64,000 bases of DNA from Piper betle (Eukaryota; Streptophyta; Magnoliopsida; Piperales; Piperaceae). The stretch's first letter is position 1. Every line of letters starts with the position of its first letter. The translations under genes were made by a program, and so were the position numbers. Where the stretch lies: the NCBI GenBank assembly GCA_033002965.1, contig JAURVB010000859.1, positions 1 through 64,000 of the forward strand, given 5' to 3'. Positions 29,740 to 42,000 of this stretch are shown piece after piece. A model generated the notes under the pieces. That model was given only the letters and a program-made list of their open reading frames with translations, was not told where the DNA came from and ran no database searches.

Positions 29740-30000
29740 TAGTTGACATAAAATTAGTATAAATTGTACGAAAATTTTTAAATAGTCAACCTTACTAAAA
29801 ATAATTATATTCAATACTTTTTTATAAAAAAATATTATTAAATTAATTATTTGATATATAAATTAAGTACAATTATATCAAATAAAACACGAAATAATTA
29901 TAATTATCTTATTAGGGAAAACATGGGGAAATTTGTAGCATGTGGGAGAAGAGAGTGTGGCTAAAAACTTCCCAAGTTAAAAACGTTTTGTTTAATATAA
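29740..30000 (+). mobile_element. MITE-like fragment, copy 3
   Basis: Starts TAGTCAACCTTACTAAAAATAATTATATTCAA, close to the terminus of the element at 61150-61470, then diverges. A later AAACATGGGG block may be interior. I see no matching second end, so it is partial. Confidence 0.4.
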
Positions 30001-30941
30001 ATAAATAAATAAATATATCTATCATATATTATAGTAGGACAAATTTTTGGGTCTCATTGCATTTCAGCTTTTTCTGAGCAAGTGATTAATCCTTTCAGCT
30101 CTCCAACTCTCTAATTAATCCCTCGTCTCTCCAACTCTCTAACTTGCCACAACCCTTTAATTGATCTTCCCACGTGTCCAACTTTCGAACTCCTCTCTTA
30201 ATAATCTATCGTATCTCTAACTCTCTAACCTACTTCATAAAATTCCCTGATACTCTTCACTTTTATCTCCTATTTGCCCAGTGGCCAAAACTCTTCGCTT
30301 TAGCTAACATTTATTTTTAATTATTTAAAACAAAGTCTTTTAAACTAATTATATATTAATATTTAATTTTTAATTTTAAAATGTCTGCATATAATCTTTT
30401 GATAATTTCAAATTGTTTTGAATGAGCAAGATATTTAAATATATTTGAAAAGCAAGATATTTTTAAATATATTTGAAAATTTTGCCTTTGACATTAAATA
30501 TTTACTGATATTTGCATTTAAAATTACTTTATATTTATTCGTATATTATTAATTAAATTAAAATATAGTGCATATTGAAAATATTTTGCACAAAATTGTG
30601 GCAAACGTCTGGCCTTTTGCATAAACTTGAAAATGAATATGGGTGTTGTCTCGCTTGTTGAGGGCTTATGCGATGTAAACGCTAGAGTTTGGGGTTACAC
30701 CAAGGCTCACTTGTCACTAAAAAACTTCACAATTAAATTAACTACTAAGTACGAAATTTACATTGAAAAATGACAAAAGTTTAACTTTTCATTGATAAAT
30801 GCTTTGAGGTACAAAAACTTACAAATAAACCCTCATTTGCAAAGATCATTCATTCACTCTATTTCAATATGAGGTTTTAAATTTTAAATTTGTCACTTGA
30901 CAATAGTTGTAGTACATTGACTTAACCATACTAGTAAGTGG

Positions 30942-31170
30942 GCTGAACCGAACCAAACGAGTGCATGGATTCAACTAGACCAGGCTAGAGAAGAGATTGA
31001 ACTCGAGCCAGATAAGCACATGGACTCAGCGAGACTAGGCTAGCAAAGGGAACTGGACCGAGCCGGGCGTACGTAGACTCAACCATATTAGGCCAGACTA
31101 GGCTACCAAGGAGGTTGGACCGAGCTGAGCAGCGCATGGATTCAACTGGATTAGGTTAGCCATTTGGCTT
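30942..31170 (+). repeat. Degenerate minisatellite, about four units of 53-64 bp
   Basis: Units start near 30942, 30998, 31051 and 31115. Each carries a variant of GAACCGAGCC, then GCATGGATTCAACTxGA, then AGGCTAG. Unit lengths vary and units differ at many sites, so the array is old. Confidence 0.6.
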
Positions 31171-32600
31171 AACTAGCTTAAGAAAATACACTGATGATTC
31201 AATAAACAGATTTATTTGAGTTTTCTCCACAAGGTCTAACTTGGAGAACCTCTAGTCCGTGAGTAAAATATGAGAATGAGAAATGCTATTTATAAAGAAC
31301 ATGAGGTGTGACTAATTACTATGAATGTTCAATAATATTTTTTTTATGCTTGACATCTCTAGGTGCAAATCTGACTTTTGGGAAGATTTTTTGTTATATT
31401 TGAGTTTTTGTTTTGATTTTATCTAAAATTTATAAATAAATCTCAAATAATTGGAAGTTGGTTGTGTTTAATGACAAATCTGCAAATAATTGAAAGTTAG
31501 TTGTGTCAAATGACAAATATGTAAATGATTGCTCTGTCCACCCATGTTTCCAACTTTTCCTAACGAAGACTTTACTCTTTCAAGTTTAACCAATATGAGT
31601 TATATCTCCAAAGCTCCACAATATTTAAAATAATAATCATTGGTCGTTCATTCATAAATTACCAATTGAAGGTTTATTTTACTTTAACACCATTTTTATG
31701 TTGAACCATAATACAAAACAATAAAAAAATAATGTATAACTTTAATTAATTATATAATATTTATGTATAATTTTGGTGATTAAAATTGCGGGTCATTTAA
31801 AGTTTTAACCTTTTTGGTGTAAGACACTTTACATTTGCCATTAATATAAATATTAGCTTGGATCTTATTAGGAATTTTAAGCTAAAAATCATAGATGTTT
31901 TTTTAAGAAGTTTTTAAATCGGTAAAATTATTATATATTTACTTATCGTATTTTATTTGAAAAGGAGTTTTTTAATGTTTTTTATATCAGAGCATAATTT
32001 TAATTTTTTATTTTTTAATAAAATTTTAAAATGATTTCTCAATGCTCGTGGGCAACTAGACATGACTGATCGCGGTCAGATTTGGTAGCACTGACTATGG
32101 ATTTGGCCCCATTGTCTTATGGCCTGTACGACCAGATTTGATTGCTGCTGGCTAGGTCCAGTGGCTGTGGCTGACTAAGCCGTCCCTTGGACCAAATTTG
32201 GCCAGGGGATGGGCTGGTGGCGTACCAGATCTGGGTCGCATATTTTTTAAAAATAAATTACTGCGGCGGCAAAATCTTGCTGCTGCAATAATTTATTTCT
32301 AAGTGCAACATAGGTTGGAGGACGGCCAAGTCCATCCCTTAGGGGCTAGACCTAGCTGGTGGTGGCCAAATTTGCCCGTGACATTTTTATTTTAAGGTGC
32401 GATCAAATTTTGCCGTGCTTAAAACAAAAATTGGCCGACAGCCAAGTTCTGGCCACGCAGGGCTAGACCTGGCTCGTGCCGGGTGTCGTCGGCTACGTCG
32501 GCCAAGTCCAGACACTCCACCGTGGTTGGAACTTGGAACTTGGCTTTCCGGGAAAGCAGCGTAGAAAGTTTTTGTTTTTTTTTTATCCAAGTCATGGCTT
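31171..32600. other. Intergenic DNA upstream of VPS13
   Basis: No gene is recognisable. Positions 31300-32040 are AT-rich. Positions 32040-32600 are GC-balanced, with repeated GGCCAxxTxxGGCC- and CTGGCTxGGTC-like words, resembling transposon sequence, but I could not define element ends. Confidence 0.35.
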
Positions 32601-32639
32601 AGATTAGAGCTTTGGCGGGAACTCGTGGCTAAGGAAAAC

Positions 32640-33018
32640 TTTTCCCACCGGAGAATACCAAGTCGTGGCAACCATACCGCTTGTGGATCTCACCCTCAAA
32701 GGCGAAACTCTCAACCCACGCACGGGCCACGACACAATCCCAAACAGCCGGCCGCACTCCCACCGTTCGATCTGGCCGTTGCTCTCTGTCGTTTTCCCCG
32801 TCGTCCCACATCGAACCCTCGGCCCCGCAGGTGCAACACCCCCAACTCCTTCCCCTCCCATTTCCCTCGTCAACCCCGTCCCCCACACTTCCTCCGATCC
32901 TCCCCACCCCCACCCCACCACCTAGCCGCTGGCGATCCTCCTCTAACCATGGCCGCCTCGATCTCCCCGCTCATTCGTTTTCGATCGTAGGGATATTGCA
33001 TTTCCAATCCCCGTCGCC
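32640..33018 (+). promoter_or_regulatory. Probable promoter and 5' leader of the VPS13 gene
   Basis: A C-rich stretch with long CCC and CCCCAC runs, typical of plant leaders, ends 19 bases into a line of ordinary sequence at ATG 33019. Overlapping open frames on both strands here are compositional. The transcription start is not determined. Confidence 0.45.
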
Positions 33019-36000
33019 ATGTTTGAGGCGCACGTACGAATTCTTCCTCCCTCGTTTTTTTCTCTTCTTGTATTGTTATTGTTTATGTTCTCGTGGGATT
33101 CTTATTTTGTTGTCAAGAAGCGCAAAGATTTTCTTTATGAGTTGTGATCATGGATATTTCTTGATAGCCGGTGTGAAGTCGGTTGAACATGTTGTTTATT
33201 GGCAGGGCCTAGATATGTTGATGTTTATTTGTGCACTGTCTACGTTTAGGGATGTTTTATCGACTGTGGGAGAAGAAGAGGGGGGGGATCTTTTTGCGTA
33301 GATTTTTGTCGGTGATCGAATGATGATCGTCTTTTGTTTTTGGACGCAGGTTTTGCATCTCCTTCGTAAATATCTGGGAGAATATGTTGAAGGTCTTTCA
33401 CTTGAAGCTTTAAGGATTAGTGTCTGGAAAGGTACTTTGCTGGTTAAACTTTTTTGTGATTGGCTGATTGCTTGCATGAGCTGATTGTAGTCTGTTGTAT
33501 TTGTTATGTTTCGTCCTTCTCTTTGTGTTGCCTCGATCTGGCTGCAGCAGGCGGCTGACAATGGGCAAGAAATTACTTGGGTTACAGTGACGGATTAAAT
33601 AACTTACGGGCATAATCAATTTTTCTGGTTGTTTTTTTCTTTTAGTTAAATAGCAATTTTTTGTGCATTCTAAATGTCAAATTTTCCCAGAATAGTACGT
33701 TTCTTGCAGATTATTATGTTAATTGCAGTTTGTTTCTTCTTTTGCTATCAAATGCATACTGATGCTGCCATTTGATAGGGGTGTTTGGCATGGCTTTATC
33801 TATTCAATGAAGGCAATTCCTGTAAGAATATTGAAGTAAAACCTTAAAGATTGCATTTCACTAATCGTCAACTATTATTACATGAAAAATGTGCTACCAA
33901 AAAGTTGGATCAATCAATTTAATAAAATATTGTGTACCCCATGTCCCAGTGCAAATTGGTGGGCTAAGTTATTTTTCGAAAGTAGTTAACCAAAGTTGAA
34001 GATCATAAGTATATTCCTACTTATATATGAGATCTTACTCCGGTGGGTCTTGGATGTGAGACTAATTTTGTGGGATTTTACAATCTATATTTCAAAAATT
34101 TTGTCCTTGAGTCCCTTTCTTGGCTATGACCTTATCTCATGTCCATTCTAATCCACTATCCAATATGGGTTGTGATTGGCTTTGGTATCATATGTAACAA
34201 TTTGTTAGGTTTCAAAGTTGAAACCTAACAAAATTGGAATAGATTGAGGCACTTGGCTCAATCTAAGTAGATTTGGAATAAATCAAGGTTACCAATCCTC
34301 GATTTAGGTGGGTTAGGGATTACCAGTCTTGTAAGAAGATTGAGTTCACCATTTTCAATCTTGGTGGATTTTGGTATCGAGATTACCAATCTTAATCTCT
34401 CTTAGAGGGGCTGATTCCTCTTGATAACTAAGGCTAAAGCAATTTGAATTTTTCTTTTTTGATTCGTTGATGCAAATGAGAGAATACAACCCCTATTTAT
34501 AGACACAAAAGAGAGGCAAGACCATAAACCTAGTAGGGGGTTAAATAACCTACATTCTTAATAAACCATAACTGTTTAGGAGTTATACCGACTAATCAAG
34601 ACTTGACTAAATACTAAAATATGTACTAAATTGTATATGTAATAGTAGTCTAACACAACCTAATGCCCAGGTGCAAACTGATGGGTTAAGTTATTTCTTC
34701 AGAAGTGGTTAACTAAAGTTGGAGATTTATAGACACACCACTACTAATATATTGATTGTAGGTATTGGATGTGAAATTATTTTTGTGGGACCTTCACATT
34801 AAGTACAAACCACCGGTTTATTTTTAAAATTTTAAAATTTGCTAACTCCTTTCAATTATAAGTATCTTTAAGAAATCAACATTGAGGTGGGTGGGCAGCA
34901 ATGCTTAAGTAGATGATGCTGTAGCATCCTTTGATTAGGGAGTAACTTTTGGTCATATTAAAATTAATTGGACATTATTTAGTGGTAAAATTGCATGCAT
35001 ATTGTAAGTAATAGTTCACAAATTCTTGTCTATGAATTTAAGATAACAATTTTGCAAAGTACACCTGAGGTTGAAATGGAGGGCCGACTCATGTGCACTT
35101 TGTGGCAAGTGTATTCCATTGAGTTTGAAAGGTAAATTTTATCGGACAACAGTCAAGCCGGCTTTACTTTATGGAGCAGAAGGTTGGGCTACAAAAAAGA
35201 GCCATATTAATAAGGTGGGAGTGGCGGAGATGCGTATGTTAAGATGGATGTTTGACAAGACTTTAAAGGATAGAGTACCTAATGGTTGTATAAGAGGGCA
35301 ATTGGGAGTGACGTCAATTGAAGATAAGATCCATGAACATCGTTTGAGATGGTTTGTTCATGTGCAACGTAGATCCCCAGATGTCGTGGTGAAATGATTT
35401 AGTGCTATATTTTGTAAGGTGCAAAAGAGGGGAAGAGGTTAAACTGAGAAGGTCTTAGAAGCGATTCATTATGATTTTAGCTTCTATGATTTGAATGAGG
35501 ATATAGTGTATGATCATGTAGAATGACGTAATAGGATCCATGTTTGACACCCAGCCTGGGATAAGGCTGAAGGAGAAGAAGAAGAAGAATTTAGCAAGTA
35601 TAATTGATCAAAGTTATTGTGTTATCAACATTGTTGACTACTGGAAAAGGTTTCTAGGTTTATAATAGGAGAATGTTGAGAATTATTATAACTTTTGCTA
35701 TTCTGAAATTAATCTTCAAATATAGCACTACTAGAAAATGGGTAAAAGCTACTGCATAGGGTGTTTTTGGTGGAAAGTAGGCCAACCATTTAGTTTTTAA
35801 ATACAGAAATGGACTGCATTTTGTTGTTTGCCCACACAAAAACTCTCTTTTAATGCTGCATTGGCAGCCAATAGAGTTTGAAATGTCATGTTCACTATTG
35901 CATGATGATAAAGGCAGATCGTCACCAAGGTTGATGGTTGAAAGTGTTTGAAAACTCAAGTGAAACTTACACTTGAGATGATGGTTTCATTAGAATATAT

Positions 36001-39000
36001 AAGCGGTGCATGATACAAGCGAGTTGAGAGAAACAAGGCATAAAATACAACTACTAATAGAACAAATAAGAATAACATGAAACAAACAAAAGAAGACTAA
36101 GTCATAGTATCCATATTATGAAATTGTTGACTAATATGCCCCTGCAAGCTCAGTGGCAGTGTAAGGAGCTGAAGCTTAGATCAAAGAAGAAGAAACTGTG
36201 GTGTAGAGAGCTTTGGTGAAGATATCTGCAATCTGATCATCAGAGGAGACAAAGTTAAGAAGTAGGTCTTTGCTGATCCCACGTTCCCTTACAAAGTGGT
36301 TGTCTATTTCAGTATGTTTTGTCCTGTCATGAAAGACATGATTAGAGGCATACGAAATAACACTTCTGTTATCACAGTAAAGCCTTGAAGAAGATGATAG
36401 AGTAATGTGAAGATCACGCAATAATTGAGAAAGCCATGAAAGTTCAGTGGCAACAGCGGCAAGAGACATGTACTCTGATTTAGTGTTAGATCTGGACACT
36501 GTAGGTTGTTTTTTTTGCAAACCGAGAGGTAGGATTAGAGCCAAGAAAGATACACACACCACTAGTAGACCATCTGTCATCTGGATCTCTAGCCTATTCA
36601 GCATCAGAATAGGCAAATAGCTAATAGGAAGACGAGGGTGTGAGATGTAGACTTTGAGTAAGAGATCCTTTGAGATAGCGGAGAATACGCTTGACTGCTT
36701 GCGAATGAGAAGTAGTGGGCTGCTGCATAAACTAACAAACTCTGATTGGCAACAAAAGTGATGTCTGGATGAGTAATAGATACATGTTGGAGAGCACCAA
36801 CAATATTATGGTAGTGAGAGGAATCCAATAAAGGCTTACCATCACGCATGGAGAGAGAAACCTTCGGAACAATGGGAAAATTAACAGGCTTGGCATCCAG
36901 CAATGAGGCTCTTTGTAGGAGATCAACTATTTACTTGGATTGAGAGAGATAAAGAGTAGATCCTGTGATAATAATATCATCTTCATAGACCAAACAATAA
37001 ATAGTGACAATATCCTTGCAATAGATAAATAATGATGAATCAGCTGAGGAACAAACAAGGCCAAGTCCAACAAGGGCATGCATGAGTCGATGATACCAAG
37101 CCCTAGGAGCCTGCTTAAGACCATATGAGGACTTGTGTAGTTTGCATACATGAGTGGGCAAGTGAGAATCAACATAGCCTGGGGCTGACTCATATAGACA
37201 TCCTCTTCCAACACACCAAGTAAAAGAGCATTTTGTACATCCAACTGTAAAACAGGCCATTTTCACGAAAGAGTGATAGAGAGTACTATATGGATAGTTG
37301 TTTGAATGTGTCAGCCATAGTCAATTCTGTCCTGTTGGTTGAACCCCTTAGCCACCAGCCTAGCCTTGAAGCGATCAACTGAAATCCCGTCCTGTTGGTT
37401 GAACCCTTATCCACCAGCCTAGCCTTGAAGTGATCAACTGAACCATCAGCCTTAGTTTTGATCTTGTACACCCATTTTCAGTCAATGACATTCAAAAAGG
37501 AGGAGTATGGAACAAGAGACCAGGTTTTTTGATGGACAAGAGCATCAAACTTGTCATCCATGGCCTTGCGCCACCGGGAAACTTAAAGGCGTGTAGGTAG
37601 GTAGTTGGTTCAAGAGGGGTGGAGACCATGGAGGTAAGGAGGGCGAGGGAAGAGAATGAGGGAGGAAAAGGACCGAGGAGACATTGTCAAAACACAAGAG
37701 GTGGGAGATAGAAATGTGACTATTGGCAGGGGGATGAGGGTGGAGGCATAGAGGATGGAGGAAGCTTGGGAGAAGTAGCAGATAAGGTAGGCTGGGAAGA
37801 AACGTGGAAGGAGGCAGGGAAGGTGAGGCATATGGAGAGGGGAAGGAGGGTAGAGACTGGACTGGTGGATGACATGGAGGGTGACGATGATGGTAGACCC
37901 AAAGGGGTTGAGAAGTTGGAGTGGTTGAAGACGGAGGAGGAGGAAGAATAGGGATGATGGGTGGAGAGGATAAGGAAGAGGGGAGGGAGGATGGTTGAGA
38001 GATATGAGAAGAGGATGATGATGGAAATGAAGGGTGAGGGAGATGGCGACGCCGATAGACTAGAAGAGGTTTGGTGGAAGGCTGTTGGGCAGGTGGAAGA
38101 CTAGGAGAACGAACAGGAACTGATGGGGGAGAGATAGAATTCATAATGGGAAGAGGAGGGGACAATGGAGAGATAGGAGGAGAGGAATCGGAAAGAACAA
38201 AAGGGGGAGATATATGAGGAAGACGAAGAGAAGAAATAGGAAGGAGAAAGGTTGGAGGTGAACCTTTAGGGGATGATGTGTCAAGCTGGTCCAACGTGAA
38301 GGGGAACTCATCCTTATTGAATATTGCATGTCGGCTAGTAAACTTCTTTTTGGTGAGAGGGTTGTAGCACACATAGCTATGGTGAGAAGAACCATATCCC
38401 AAGAAAACACATCGTTGAGTCCTGTACTAAAGCTTATGAGAGTTCCAAGACCTCAAATAGAGATAGCTCATACAACCAAAAACCTTAAGAAACGAATTGT
38501 CAGGAGCACGACCTGTGGGGCATTCAGAAGGAGAGAGATGATTAAGGACCTTTTTGGCATACTATTGATCAAATAGACAGTTGTTTGAAAAGCCTCCACC
38601 CAAAAAGTTTTAGGAAGGGAACGAGTAGCGAGCAATGCTAAGGCAGTTTCAACCACATGTCGATGCTTTCACTCAACTAAACCCATCTGTTCTGGAGTGT
38701 AGGGACAAGAAAGCCTGAGTTGAATACCATTCAAAGAAAATAAGGTGCAGAAACGTCAATTAACAAATTCTTTCCCTTCTTTTGTTTGAACAGGGATGAT
38801 TTTGGTAGAAAACATATTCTAAACAATAGATTTGAAGTGCACAAAGGTGTCAAACACCTGTGACCTTTGCTGCAGGGAAAACAACCGTGTATATCTTGTG
38901 AAATCATCCACAGTCAACAAATAAAAATGGTAGCCATCATTTGATAAAATAGGGGAAGGACCCCATACATCCATAATGAGAACTTGAAAGGGCTTAGATG

Positions 39001-42000
39001 AACATGATGATGAAGCTACAAAGGGCAGCTTTTTACTCTTAGCCTATCGACAGGGATGACATAAAGAAGGCATACAAGAAGGGAGCTGCAAAGAGCTCAT
39101 TATTTTTCCTAGAACTTAAGTAGCAGGATGGCCACATCGATTGTGCCAGTGAGTAGAAGATGATCTGCTAGTGGAAAAAAACTGAGGACGACCTCCACAA
39201 GTGGAAGCAGGCTTCTTTATTTGTAACTTCAATAGGTAGATTCCGTTGCTAGTTGGTCCTTGGAAGAGGACTTTCCTGTACTTGAGATCCTAACCACAAA
39301 ATAAGAAGGGTGAAATTCAAAGTAACAATTATTGTCTTTTGTAAATTGAGCACTAATAGAAGATTCTGAGAGATGGATGGAACATGTAGGATATCATTGA
39401 CCTTAAAACACGACTGAGAATCCCCAATTTGAGAACCAATACTAGAAATATGCAAACCTGAACCATCTCCAACCATGCATTTGTCAGGACCACCATAAGC
39501 GGACCGAATTTGAAGATTGTTGACATCATTCATGGCATGATTAGTGGCGTCAGGTCGGTAAGCCACTCATTGGAAGAATCCATACTGAGATGCATAGCAG
39601 CAAGTTGGTGAGAAGGGTGACGACCTTGGTGGGACATGTTCATCCTGTTGTGTAACAATCAATGACAAGGTGGCCTGGTTTGGAGCAGATTTGACAGAAG
39701 GGTCTGCCTTGCTGATGGAGAACCAGTAGACTGGCCTGGAGAGAAGGATCAAGTATTGGCAAAGTTGTGGCCCCGACCCCTCCCACATCCTCGTCCATGA
39801 AGGAACCTGGTGGATGAGAAAAAGTGGAGCGAGCAGAAGATTGTTTGGCAGCAATAAGGGCAGTAGCAGCAGAAACATCAACTTGAAGGGCTGATAGGTG
39901 TACTTCATGACTTCGTAAGAGGCTGGACAGATCCTCATAAGGAAGATCATCAGCTTGCAAGGAGACAGTAGTGACGAAAGATTCATATTCAGGTCCAAGA
40001 CCACCAAGAGTGTAATAAAACAATCAATGTCTTGAACAGGAGAAGCCATGGCAGCCAGTTGGTTGGAGAGGGTGCGAATGGGCTGGAGATATTCTTCAAT
40101 AGTATAGGAGCCTTTCTTGATGGTTTGAAAATTTCCTCGAAGAAGAATGACTTGAAGTCAAGAGGCAGACACGAGGTTTCAGTCAAGTTTTGACCAAATA
40201 GCTTGAGAGGAGGTGTAAACAGGATCAACAACTTGAGCAAGAAGAGGCACAGATAAAGTAGCCATGATCCAACTGGCCAAGTGCTGCTCTTGTTTCGCCC
40301 AAGATGTATTCTCGGGATTGATGAGGGAGACACCATCATGTTGGATAAGTGGGGTGGGCATTTGAGGGAACCATCAATGTAATCTACAAGCTCACGAGTC
40401 CGAAGGATAGCCAAAAATTGAGACTTCCACAATAGATACTTGTCTACGTTGAGTTTGACGGAAACCAAATTAACGATGTTGCTGACATTGAGATGAGGGA
40501 TAGTGGTGGGTAGGAGGGAGGACAAAATTGTGGAAGAGGAGGAAGTGGTCGTCATGAAGACAAAAGAGGCTTGATACCATGAATAATCAAGTGAAACTTA
40601 CACTTGAGATGATGGTTTATTAGAATATATAAGCAGTGCATGATACAAGTGAGTTGATAGAAGCAAGGCATAAAATACAACAACTAATAAACAGATAAGA
40701 ATAACATAAAACAAACAAAAGAAGACTAAGTCATAGTATCCGCATTTTGAAGTTGTTGACTAATAGTGTTGTGAAAACATATTTGGACAAATAGTAAGGT
40801 TTCTGAAACACTTTAAGATCTCAGATAGGAAATTTTGGACCCTATACAATATATACAAATGCCAACTCCCTGTAACGGGGAAGATCTCTTATATTTTTAT
40901 CAAAATTATCTGTCTTTGTCACTTGCTGTCTCCATCTGTTGTACTTTACATATTTGTCATAATATTTTATTCAATTTTTTGTTGACATTGAATTGTTTAT
41001 GATGCCAGTAAATTGAATGAACGAACTCAAAGGCAGAAATTGAGTGTCATTGTTTCTTAGTTATATTGACTTTGCACATTTTTACTGGTATCCATTTACA
41101 TGTTCAACTTTTCACATTTCTAGTGGTTTTTGATATTTTAGGAAGGTATGTGATGAGGGTTATGGTATTGATGGTCAGGGTATACAAGTCATGCGTTAAA
41201 GATTCAATGTAAGAGCAAATTTTATAAATATTACAAGATCTAAACATGGTGACTAACTCAAAATCAAATTTATTGAAGCAATGAAAGCTTTTAGGCAGTA
41301 ATATCCAATTAACTTTCTATTTAAAAAGTTGTTATTTCCATTAACTGGTTCCAATGGATTATGAATTTTTGACTGAAATATGATCTCTATGAAAAACTGA
41401 ACTGAATTATATGACTCATTTGTTTATTAAATTAGACTTGAAAAAACCAATTCTGATCTGTCTTTCAGTTTTTTTTTTAATTTGTCTTTTGCCAAATTTC
41501 ATTTTTTTTCTTTTTCTTTTTGCAGGAGATGTGGTTCTTAAGGATTTGCAATTGAAGGCCGAAGCACTCAATGCTTTAAAGCTTCCTGTTGTAGTCAAAG
41601 CTGGATTTGTTGGTACTATCACGTTGAAGGTGAAATTTTGTGGAATTAATGCTTGGCCTTGTCTTTATTGTTATCACATTAATTGATCATTTTAACTGCC
41701 CTTTTAATAATTAGTTTGGGTTTTTTCACACTTGGCTACCGAGGGACTACATTTTCATTTACTTGCCAAGGAGATTAGCTTACATGTTTAAATGCACAAA
41801 TATGAATGAAGTTATGTAGCACTTATTACATGAATTTTTTTTTAATAAAATTCTTTGAGGAGTTCTATTAACTCTTTTTATGAAAGATTTAATCAGGCAA
41901 ATAAATTTTGTGGTTATGTGGGTTATGTGTATAATATCAAACTCCGCCGATGCTTTTGTATTGCCAGTCCCAAGCCCGAATAAAGGAGGGTTGGCGTCAG

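Larger units (their letters stand above)
35949..40765 (-). mobile_element. Ty1/copia LTR retrotransposon, full length, coding-dead
   Basis: Inserted antisense in VPS13 intron 2, 4817 bp with a perfect GTGTT duplication. LTRs are 35949-36136 (3') and 40580-40765 (5'). A primer-binding site TGGTATCAAGCC (40579-40568, minus) adjoins the 5' LTR and resembles the initiator tRNA-Met site. A GCAGGGGCA purine tract adjoins the 3' LTR. Reading the minus strand, domains are in copia order: gag (ATG 40555), a CxxCxxxxHxxxxC zinc knuckle near 39680, protease remnant, integrase (near 39000-38470), a long Pro/Ser-rich linker, reverse transcriptase (SYGLKQAPRAWYHRLM, VYEDDIIITG near 37140-36950) and RNase H (36616-36176). 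Many stops and shifts break the frame. The LTRs differ at about 14 of 187 sites by eye, so it is not recent. Confidence 0.93.
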
